From: a bacterium
Lineage (GTDB): Bacteria > AUK180
DNA: 29,639 bases
Direction of reading: 5' to 3'
Assembly (NCBI GenBank): GCA_030622125.1
Contig: JAUXGM010000007.1
Coordinates: 1-29,639 of the forward strand
Below the pieces are notes generated by a model. The model did no database searches. It saw nothing but the letters and a program-made list of their open reading frames with translations, and had not been told where the DNA came from. Position 1 is the first letter of the stretch, and each line of letters begins with the position of its first letter. Below, in pieces: positions 23,434 through 29,639 of the stretch. Both the position numbers and the translations under genes were made by a program.

Positions 23434-23908
23434 GGTAGATGATCGCTTAATTCATGGTCAGGTAAATGTTGGCTGGTTACAGCCGTTATCGCTTAAAAAT
23501 GCCTATGTAGTGAATGATGCTGCTGCTTCTGATTCATTGGCAATACATTTATGGAGAATTGCAATACCGGATGGAATAAGGCTTTTTGTTTACAATGTAA
23601 AGGAGTTCATTGAAAAGAAAGATACTGATCTTTCCAGTTCAATACTTATTGTTGAAGGACTTGCAGATGCCTATACAATTTTAAGTAGTGTAAAGATCCC
23701 ATTTAAGAATATTACAATTGGCGGATTGCATTATAAAAAAGATGCGATGGAGATATTTCCTTACTTATCTCTGTCAAAAGCGGATATTGAACTTCTACAA
23801 AAAATACTGGATATGAATATTTCAATATCTATTCGTGTTTTATACAACTCAAAACAAATAAAAATAAACGATGAATTTTTGAGAGGTATTAGAGAGAAGA
23901 TAAAATGA
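23408..23908 (+). CDS. PTS EIIB component, mannose/sorbose family
   Basis: This 166-residue protein carries phosphate on H16 in FRVDDRLIHGQVNVGW, the diagnostic EIIB motif, and delivers it to the sugar translocated by EIIC/EIID. NAYVVNDAAASDSL (about 32-45) and the end of the fold, ISIRVLYNSKQI, are typical. The start at 23408 (26-nt overlap with EIIA) gives the standard N-terminus; 23351 would add 19 extra residues. It overlaps the GH57 gene by 4 nt. Confidence 0.9.
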   Translation: MEFGNFVFRVDDRLIHGQVNVGWLQPLSLKNAYVVNDAAASDSLAIHLWRIAIPDGIRLFVYNVKEFIEKKDTDLSSSILIVEGLADAYTILSSVKIPFKNITIGGLHYKKDAMEIFPYLSLSKADIELLQKILDMNISISIRVLYNSKQIKINDEFLRGIREKIK

Positions 23909-25812
23909 CTACAAAATTGATCTTATGCTTTCATAACCATCAGCCCGTAGGCAATTTTGATTTTGTTATAGAAGATGCCTATCAAAAAAGTTATAAACCA
24001 TTTATTGAGGTCTTAAGATCGTTTCCAAAGATAAAGGTCTCTTTGCATTTCAGCGGTTATCTGTTGGAATGGATGGAAATACACCATCCGAATTATATTG
24101 ATGAGTTACGAAGATTGATAGAAAATGGAAATTTAGAAATTCTTAATGGGGCATACTATGAGCCGATATTGAGTAATATTTCCAGCCGAGATGCAATTGA
24201 TCAGACAAACCTCTACAGAAACAAACTTATGAGAACATTCGGTAAGGTATCCGACGGATATTGGCTTGCCGAAAGGGTTTGGGAACCGCATTTTCCGATG
24301 ATATTATCCGCTGCAGGAATCAAATATCTTTCATTGGACGAATATCATTTTCAATACGCAGGTATTGAAGGTGATGATCTAACAGGGTATTACAGAACGG
24401 AAAGTGGTAATTCGGCGATAAATGTTTTTCCAATAAGCAAAAAATTACGGTATTATATGCCGTATCATTCCGTAGATGAGGTGATACATTTCTTGAATCA
24501 ATTTAATGGAAAGATCATTACCATGGCAGATGATGCAGAGAAATTCGGTGTTTGGCCCGGGACATACAAATTGGTATATGAAAAAAAATGGCTTTCTAAT
24601 TTCTTTGATAATCTATCCAAGTCCGATCTTATAGAAACAATTTTTTATGAGGAGGCACTTAAAAGTAAACCGGAAGGCAGAATATTTCTCCCAACTTGTT
24701 CATATCCGGAAATGATGGAATGGGCACTTCCGGCTCACTTGGAAGAAGAGGTAATAAATTTCAAAAACAGCCTCGATGAAGATAAGAAAAACTTTGTAAA
24801 AGGCGGTTTCTGGAGTAATTTCTCCGTTAAATATCCCGAGATAAATATTATGACAAAGAGAATGCAGGAGATTAGCCTGAACTGTAAAGACCTTGCCCCG
24901 AGAGAAAAAATAGATCTTTACAAAGGACAATGTAATTGTGCGTATTGGCATGGTATATTCGGTGGTGTTTATCTTCCTCATCTTAGACATTCGATATTTG
25001 AACATCTCATAAAAATGGAAAAGAAACATATCAAAAAAGGTATCTATAAAAAAGATCATTTGGATATTGGTACCGATGAAATAATATTAAAAAATGATAA
25101 CATTGCTTTATATTTGGAGGAGTATGGCGGATCGATCTTTGAACTTGATCTATACGATAAAAATAGAAATATTCAATCTGTAATGTCAAGAAGATTTGAA
25201 TACTACCATAATAAGATCAATATGAATGATACCTCCGGGGTTAAGACCATTCATTCCGGATTTTATTTGAAAGAAAAAAGCGTCGAACTGATATACGATA
25301 ATTTTATTAGAAATTCATTGAATGATTTTGTTGTTCAAGAGAATATTACAAAAGAAGACCTTTATTACAATCGAAATATAGATGAAAATCTAACGGGCAT
25401 TCCATATCTTTTGGAGATTGACGGATCTTCTACCGTAAGAATGGAGCTTAAAGGCAAAATTACAAAAAAAATTATTGTTGACAAAAATAAATTAGTAGTG
25501 GGAAATAGCAACATAGCAGAAAATATAGTTCAACAGTGGAATATCGCCGTATCCTCTAAAAACGAAAAAGTAGTTATTAGTGACGGCAAAAAATTTAATG
25601 TAGATACTATTACCGATCTTTTTGTGAGTTCCTTTGTTATTTATGATACCCCTTTTGATCTTTCGATAAAATTTGACCTCGGAAAGGAACATAGGGTAGT
25701 TTTTTATCCCATTAGAACGGTGTCCAATTCCGAATCGGGGGTTGAAGAGATATTGCAGGGAATATCAATAAACATTTTTATAGATGATTTACCTTATAGT
25801 GTGGAATTATGA
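23905..25812 (+). CDS. GH57 glycoside hydrolase, 4-alpha-glucanotransferase/alpha-amylase type
   Basis: This 635-residue intracellular enzyme has no signal peptide. The GH57 conserved regions are visible: HNHQP (10-14), YWLAERVWEPHF with nucleophile E123 (119-130), and TMADDAEKFGVWPGT (206-220) supplying the acid/base Asp at 209 or 210. The position of E123 matches that of the Thermococcus litoralis 4-alpha-glucanotransferase. Its length (659 in that enzyme) and the C-terminal beta-sandwich segment (about 390-635, DUF1925/DUF1926-type) also fit. It would rearrange or hydrolyse alpha-1,4-glucans. It sits between EIIB and EIIC with 4-nt overlaps on both sides, an uncommon place. Amylase and glucanotransferase activities cannot be separated by eye. 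Confidence 0.88.
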   Translation: MTTKLILCFHNHQPVGNFDFVIEDAYQKSYKPFIEVLRSFPKIKVSLHFSGYLLEWMEIHHPNYIDELRRLIENGNLEILNGAYYEPILSNISSRDAIDQTNLYRNKLMRTFGKVSDGYWLAERVWEPHFPMILSAAGIKYLSLDEYHFQYAGIEGDDLTGYYRTESGNSAINVFPISKKLRYYMPYHSVDEVIHFLNQFNGKIITMADDAEKFGVWPGTYKLVYEKKWLSNFFDNLSKSDLIETIFYEEALKSKPEGRIFLPTCSYPEMMEWALPAHLEEEVINFKNSLDEDKKNFVKGGFWSNFSVKYPEINIMTKRMQEISLNCKDLAPREKIDLYKGQCNCAYWHGIFGGVYLPHLRHSIFEHLIKMEKKHIKKGIYKKDHLDIGTDEIILKNDNIALYLEEYGGSIFELDLYDKNRNIQSVMSRRFEYYHNKINMNDTSGVKTIHSGFYLKEKSVELIYDNFIRNSLNDFVVQENITKEDLYYNRNIDENLTGIPYLLEIDGSSTVRMELKGKITKKIIVDKNKLVVGNSNIAENIVQQWNIAVSSKNEKVVISDGKKFNVDTITDLFVSSFVIYDTPFDLSIKFDLGKEHRVVFYPIRTVSNSESGVEEILQGISINIFIDDLPYSVEL

Positions 25813-26615
25813 TAGTGATCATCATTGTATTAGCCGTTATAGCAGGATTGCTTTCCATTGAAAATCTTCTTTGGGGGCAATTTATGTTTTCAAGGATGAT
25901 CATTTTTATACCGATCTTAACGATAATATTTTTATTGTTCGACTTGATCCCGTCCAATTACAGATACATTCTTTTCGGCGGGGCGATAATTCTTGAACTT
26001 TACTTTTTATTTGCGTTTCCAATCGGTAGTAGTTATGTCCCCGATACGGTTGCCTCCGGAATTATGTTTATTATAATTGTTTTATTTTTGAACAAAAACT
26101 ATAACATAATTATCAGTAAAAATAATTGGGCGGTCTTCCTTGTGGTATCACTTATTATTTCAATTCTTTCTTCTTATGCAGGGGCTTACTTTGATATTCT
26201 GTTAAGGAGATTTGATATTTATATAGTGGAATATGCTAAAAAGGATATTGTGGCTGGGAATTTTCATCATTTTGAACAGATATCAAAATACGGTTACATT
26301 TTATTTTTTACCGTCAACTTTTTTGAGATATTATTGTATTCTTTGATCATCTTTTTTTTATTAAAACCTATAACTTTATTAATTAAAATTGGTCCATTGA
26401 ATAAAATAATGATCCTCTTTTTACTGAGTTTTTTTGCATACACGATATTAGGTATTATTATACGAATAAGGCGTATAAAATTCCCGATATTTCAAATTAT
26501 CTTTTTACTTGCATTAACGATCCTAACAAGATTCGGTATCATGTGGAATCTTGTGATAATAATTATTGCCGTTATCTTTATATTAAACGAAAAGAAAAAA
26601 TTAAAAAATGGATAA
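25809..26615 (+). CDS. PTS EIIC component, mannose/sorbose family, divergent
   Basis: This 268-residue polytopic membrane protein has about eight hydrophobic segments. The stretch ILFGGAIILELYFLFAFPIG, followed by VPDTVASGIM (around 54-88), follows the GATLEL...PPD...G pattern of mannose-family EIIC, which forms the sugar channel with EIID. The rest of the sequence is much changed and very rich in Ile and Phe. The order EIIB-GH57-EIIC-EIID and the 8-nt overlap with EIID make the assignment solid despite the divergence. Transport competence and substrate are unknown. Confidence 0.75.
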   Translation: MIVIIIVLAVIAGLLSIENLLWGQFMFSRMIIFIPILTIIFLLFDLIPSNYRYILFGGAIILELYFLFAFPIGSSYVPDTVASGIMFIIIVLFLNKNYNIIISKNNWAVFLVVSLIISILSSYAGAYFDILLRRFDIYIVEYAKKDIVAGNFHHFEQISKYGYILFFTVNFFEILLYSLIIFFLLKPITLLIKIGPLNKIMILFLLSFFAYTILGIIIRIRRIKFPIFQIIFLLALTILTRFGIMWNLVIIIIAVIFILNEKKKLKNG

Positions 26616-27369
26616 AGCAAGATTTTCAAAGGCATTGAATAAGGTAATATTCAGGATGTTTTCTATTCAAAATCTATGGAATTATAGATATATGCAGCTT
26701 TATGGATATATATATTCTCTTCTACCTATCTATAAACTTTTATTTTACAAAAGCGAGATACAAAAGCGATTACAGAAGGAATGGAACTACTTTAATACCC
26801 AGCCCTATATGAGTTCTTTTATCCTTGCCATACATTCAAAAATGCTTTTATTAAGAGAAGATGAGGAAAATATAGTCAATATGAGAAATCGTTTAATGGC
26901 ACCGCTTGCTTCTATCGGTGATGCTTTTTTTTGGTTAAGTTTAAAAACATTTCTTGTTGCATTTTCAATAATTTCAATTATTATTTTTGGTAATTGTTCC
27001 CTTATCGGACTTTTGATATGTCTTGCCGTGATCCTTATTTTTTTTAATGTAATTCACCTTTATTATCGGATCGGCGGTTTTAAAAGAAGCTTTAATGAAA
27101 GTCAGCTTGCATTGAAATTTACCAGAAAATTCTTTTTCTGGGAAAGGGTTATGGATTTTACATCATACTTACTCTTTATTTCCGCATTTTCCATTCTTTT
27201 TTCAGGGCTATTTAAAGCATTGAGTTTAAGATATTGGAACTATTTTTTTATATTTTTGGCTTTTATAATTGTGGATTATCTAATTTTACACTTTTTAAAA
27301 AAGAAATGGTTGATCTTTTTAATAAATCTGTTTATCAGTGTAGGATTGGTTTTCTGGAAGGTTGTATGA
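26608..27369 (+). CDS. PTS EIID component, mannose/sorbose family
   Basis: This 253-residue membrane protein matches EIID: an N-terminal amphipathic helical part with FNTQPYMSSFILAIHSKM (about 62-79), then the diagnostic NRLMAPLASIGDAFFWLSLKTF (about 93-114, equivalent to LMGPLAGIGDPIFWGTLRP), and several membrane helices to the C-terminus. The typical length is 270-280, so it is a little short. The stop overlaps the HPr start (ATGA). Confidence 0.85.
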   Translation: MDKARFSKALNKVIFRMFSIQNLWNYRYMQLYGYIYSLLPIYKLLFYKSEIQKRLQKEWNYFNTQPYMSSFILAIHSKMLLLREDEENIVNMRNRLMAPLASIGDAFFWLSLKTFLVAFSIISIIIFGNCSLIGLLICLAVILIFFNVIHLYYRIGGFKRSFNESQLALKFTRKFFFWERVMDFTSYLLFISAFSILFSGLFKALSLRYWNYFFIFLAFIIVDYLILHFLKKKWLIFLINLFISVGLVFWKVV

Positions 27370-27620
27370 GAAAACAATTTGTTGTAAAAAACAGACACGG
27401 ATTACATTTAAGACCCGCAACGGAATTTGTCAAGTTGACGAGCAATTACAACGGCGAAATAATACTAAAAAAAGATGATGTTGAGGTTAATGCAAAATCC
27501 ATACTCGGCATTCTTTCTCTTGGGATAGAATTTGGAACTAAAATAATTATCGAACTTATTGATAAGGATGATGAAAAGTTTATGGATCAATTGAAGGCTT
27601 TTTTTGATAAGAAGGAGTAG
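27366..27620 (+). CDS. ptsH: Phosphocarrier protein HPr
   Basis: This 84-residue HPr has the active-site H14 in NRHGLHLRPATEFV (9-22), which accepts phosphate from enzyme I, and the regulatory S45 in NAKSILGILSLG (42-53), the target of HprK. The presence of both sites, with hprK in the same operon, supports dual control. The start at 27366 overlaps the EIID stop by 4 nt and gives the exact HPr length. The in-frame ATG at 27234 would add 44 residues read from EIID. Confidence 0.95.
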   Translation: MRKQFVVKNRHGLHLRPATEFVKLTSNYNGEIILKKDDVEVNAKSILGILSLGIEFGTKIIIELIDKDDEKFMDQLKAFFDKKE

Positions 27621-27628
27621 ATAAAATT

Positions 27629-29401
27629 ATGGGTCAAGATTTAAAAAATGAAGATATTTTAAAAGGGATCGGCATATCACCTGGAATTGCTATAGGTAGG
27701 TCCTATCTATTGCATAAACCTAATGAAATAACTTATGCAAAAAAACTTGGAAGTGAAGACATTCCGAATGAACTTAAAAGACTCTATAAGGCGATTGAAG
27801 GTGCAAAAGACAGGGTTCTTGCAATGAAAAGTGACCTGAATAATAAACTCGATAAGGAGAATCTTAAAATATTTGATAGTCAATATATTATTTTAAGTGA
27901 TCCGATATTTATTGAAGAGATCATCTCCAACATTAAAGAACGTCTGGTAAATGCCGAATACTCAGTCAAGGTAACAGCTGAAAATTGGACATATAAATTG
28001 TCTAAGATTCCCAATCAATATCTTGTTGAAAGAGCAACCGATATTCGTGATATTGCTCTTTTGATCATTGAAGAACTGTTACTATTCGGGGAAGAAAACA
28101 AATTTTGTTTAATTGAACCCACGATCATCGTTTCAGAATTTTTAACACTTACCGATATTGCACGATTGGAAAAGGAAAAGGTCCTTGCTTTTGTTATCAC
28201 GCATGGAGGCTACACATCCCATGCCGCAATAGTTGCAAGGTCACTGAATATTCCTGCTGTGAGTATGATAAAAAATGCTCATATCGATATAAAGAACAGA
28301 TCTAATATTATTGTTGATGGGATCAGAGGCTACTGTATAGTTGAGCCTTCTAAAAAAGCAGTGACATTATATACTAAAAAAAGAGATTATTATAAAAATA
28401 AATTAGAACAATTGGAAAAATTAAATAAGTACGATGCGGTTTCAATTGATGATATACCCATTGAACTTCAAGCCAACCTTGAGATCGTAGAGGAACTGCC
28501 TCTCATCAAAAAGTATAATACGGGGGGCATCGGGCTTTTTAGAACGGAATATTTAATAGATTATTCACAAAACCTTCCGGGTGAAAAGCTGCAGACCACC
28601 TATTATTCCAGGGTTTTGTCTGCGGATAAAAAACTACCGGTCACGATAAGAACTTTTGATGTCGGTGGAGACAAAATGATCCGTAGAATAGAGGAATACA
28701 ATGAAGCAAATCCCTTTTTGGGATTAAGGGCGATAAGATTTCAATTATTGCACCCCAATTTGCTTAGGGTACAACTTCGATCCTTATTGAAAGCAAATAA
28801 ATACGGTAATCTTAAAATAATGTTCCCGATGGTAACGACTATTGATGAGATCAAATCCCTGAGAAAGATCACAAAAGAAGAAGCAGAGGAAATAAAAAAA
28901 GAAGGGGGAGTTATCCGCCCGTATAAATTCGGAATAATGGTTGAGGTTCCCTCCATCATATTTGTTGCTGATAAAGCAGCAAAATATGTTGATTTTTTTT
29001 CGATCGGTACAAATGATCTACTCCAATATACACTCGCAGTGGATAGAGGGAATGAGCAGGTAAGTTATCTTTACAATAACTTTGATCCCGCTTTTGTGAG
29101 ATTGTTAAAATTATTTATGGAAAAGGTGGAAGGTTTTAATAAAGATGTTTCCGTTTGTGGTGAAATGGCAGGAGATTCTCTGGGTTTTATTCTTCTTTTG
29201 ATACTCGGTGTCCGAAGTTTCTCGATGGTTCCATGGAAGATACCTATTATTAAAAAGCTCCTGTCCACATTAAAGATCAGTGAATTAAAAGAGCATTATA
29301 AAAAAATAAAGGATATTGAGACAGCAGGCAAAGTGGAACAATATCTTAAAAATGAATTCAAAGAAAACCTACGATCAATAAAAGAATTTGGGTTTAGGTA
29401 G
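27629..29401 (+). CDS. ptsI: PTS enzyme I
   Basis: This 590-residue phosphoenolpyruvate-protein phosphotransferase starts the relay. The N-terminal domain opens with LKGIGISPGIAIG (11-23). The phosphohistidine H198 is in THGGYTSHAAIVARSLNIPA (191-210). The PEP-binding TIM barrel shows FRTEYL, TFDVGGDKM, FLGLRAIRF and SIGTNDLLQYTLAVDRG, and the active-site Cys C510 is in VSVCGEMAGD. The length is slightly above the usual 570-580. It starts 8 nt after ptsH. The ribosome binding site AAGGAG overlaps the ptsH stop. This is the last gene of the operon. Confidence 0.95.
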   Translation: MGQDLKNEDILKGIGISPGIAIGRSYLLHKPNEITYAKKLGSEDIPNELKRLYKAIEGAKDRVLAMKSDLNNKLDKENLKIFDSQYIILSDPIFIEEIISNIKERLVNAEYSVKVTAENWTYKLSKIPNQYLVERATDIRDIALLIIEELLLFGEENKFCLIEPTIIVSEFLTLTDIARLEKEKVLAFVITHGGYTSHAAIVARSLNIPAVSMIKNAHIDIKNRSNIIVDGIRGYCIVEPSKKAVTLYTKKRDYYKNKLEQLEKLNKYDAVSIDDIPIELQANLEIVEELPLIKKYNTGGIGLFRTEYLIDYSQNLPGEKLQTTYYSRVLSADKKLPVTIRTFDVGGDKMIRRIEEYNEANPFLGLRAIRFQLLHPNLLRVQLRSLLKANKYGNLKIMFPMVTTIDEIKSLRKITKEEAEEIKKEGGVIRPYKFGIMVEVPSIIFVADKAAKYVDFFSIGTNDLLQYTLAVDRGNEQVSYLYNNFDPAFVRLLKLFMEKVEGFNKDVSVCGEMAGDSLGFILLLILGVRSFSMVPWKIPIIKKLLSTLKISELKEHYKKIKDIETAGKVEQYLKNEFKENLRSIKEFGFR

Positions 29402-29409
29402 GAACAAAA

Positions 29410-29444
29410 AATAGTGAATAGTAAATCGTTAATAGTAAATAGTA
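29410..29444. repeat. Heptamer tandem array, five units
   Basis: In one register: AATAGTG (29410-29416), AATAGTA (29417-29423), AATCGTT (29424-29430), AATAGTA (29431-29437) and AATAGTA (29438-29444). Three units are identical and the others differ by one to three bases. It starts just after ptsI and shares the AGTA core with the degenerate heptads at 16895-17054. Confidence 0.7.
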
Positions 29445-29482
29445 AAGTAAAACAATATCAATCTCCGCACCCCATAAAAAGA

Positions 29483-29528
29483 GGGACATTACCTCAACTT
29501 TCTGATTTTTAAAGTTGAGGTGTGTCCC
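29483..29528. repeat. 16-bp interrupted palindrome, REP-like element or terminator
   Basis: GGGACA (29483-29488) pairs with TGTCCC (29523-29528), and CCTCAACTTT (29492-29501) pairs with AAAGTTGAGG (29511-29520). A small internal loop (3 nt against 2) separates the two helices and the apical loop is 9 nt. GGGACA/TGTCCC ends are seen in palindromes linked to REP-associated tyrosine transposases in some bacteria. It is also the first strong hairpin after ptsI, so it could terminate that transcript, but no U-tract follows. The 16 nt at 29519-29534 recur at 17102-17117. Confidence 0.65.
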
Positions 29529-29584
29529 GGATTCTTCATTAGATAACGATAACCCACCCGAGAACAGTATAGACAAGGTAATAC

Positions 29585-29616
29585 GGAAATAAGTTAATAA
29601 GGAAATAAGTAAAAAA
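29585..29616. repeat. Octamer-periodic stretch at the window end
   Basis: GGAAATAA (29585-29592), GTTAATAA (29593-29600), GGAAATAA (29601-29608) and GTAAAAAA (29609-29616) follow an 8-nt register. With the heptamer array and palindrome it makes up most of the 238-nt non-coding tail after ptsI, in which I see no gene. Confidence 0.5.
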
Positions 29617-29639
29617 ATATTAAATTCAGAAAACAAGCG

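Noticed and set aside
27234-27365. Upstream start for HPr
   Set aside because: HPr has a fixed length near 85-90 residues, and the 44 extra residues come from the EIID coding region in another frame.

Overview
This AT-rich window comes from a Gram-negative bacterium, probably an uncultivated candidate-phylum lineage. The outer-membrane evidence is direct: a KdsC-type phosphatase for Kdo synthesis, LptC and LptB for lipopolysaccharide export, an O-antigen ligase-like protein, and an ExbB/ExbD/TonB module. The same genome also carries sigma-54 (RpoN), HPr kinase/phosphorylase and a mannose-type PTS. That combination is known from Deltaproteobacteria and several candidate phyla. I cannot name the phylum from sequence alone. 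All genes lie on the + strand. I see no rRNA, tRNA or CRISPR.

Layout. (1) Positions 1-3485 hold loosely spaced genes with their own promoters: an orphan DUF2281-type antitoxin-like protein followed by an unknown membrane protein, NAD kinase, and a DUF4143 AAA ATPase preceded by three 18-nt repeats spaced exactly 32 nt apart. (2) Positions 3482-16863 look like one compact operon of 13 genes: recN, a Mut7-C/PdxA fusion, rsmA, an exported transglutaminase-like protein, xseA, xseB, a prenyl diphosphate synthase, dxs, exbB, exbD, a tonB-like gene, an exported FecR-like/TPR protein and an O-antigen ligase-like gene. Most neighbours overlap or sit within 10 nt of each other. The exception is the 78-nt dxs/exbB gap, which is bounded by an exact 18-nt duplication. 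(3) Positions 16864-17314 are a 451-nt intergenic region built largely of degenerate 7- and 8-nt tandem repeats, interrupted by a small palindromic insertion and followed by a hairpin and a good promoter. (4) Positions 17315-29401 form a second compact operon: a UgpC/MalK-type ABC ATPase, kdsC, lptC, lptB, rpoN, long-form hpf, hprK, PTS EIIA, EIIB, a GH57 glucanotransferase-like gene, EIIC, EIID, HPr and enzyme I. (5) Positions 29402-29639 are another repeat-rich intergenic region with heptamer and octamer arrays and a strong 16-bp palindrome that shares a 16-nt string with region 3.

How the genes fit together. Operon 2 combines envelope biogenesis (Kdo, Lpt), sigma-54, ribosome hibernation and a complete phosphorelay (EI, HPr, EIIA, EIIB, EIIC, EIID). 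HprK can phosphorylate the regulatory Ser of HPr. A GH57 enzyme sits between EIIB and EIIC, which suggests a link between alpha-glucan turnover and PTS transport or signalling. Operon 1 combines DNA repair (RecN, exonuclease VII), rRNA methylation, isoprenoid precursors (Dxs, prenyl synthase) and energised outer-membrane transport. The points most worth a second look are the Mut7-C/PdxA fusion, the 32-nt-period repeats, the dxs/exbB duplication and the heptad-periodic intergenic DNA.
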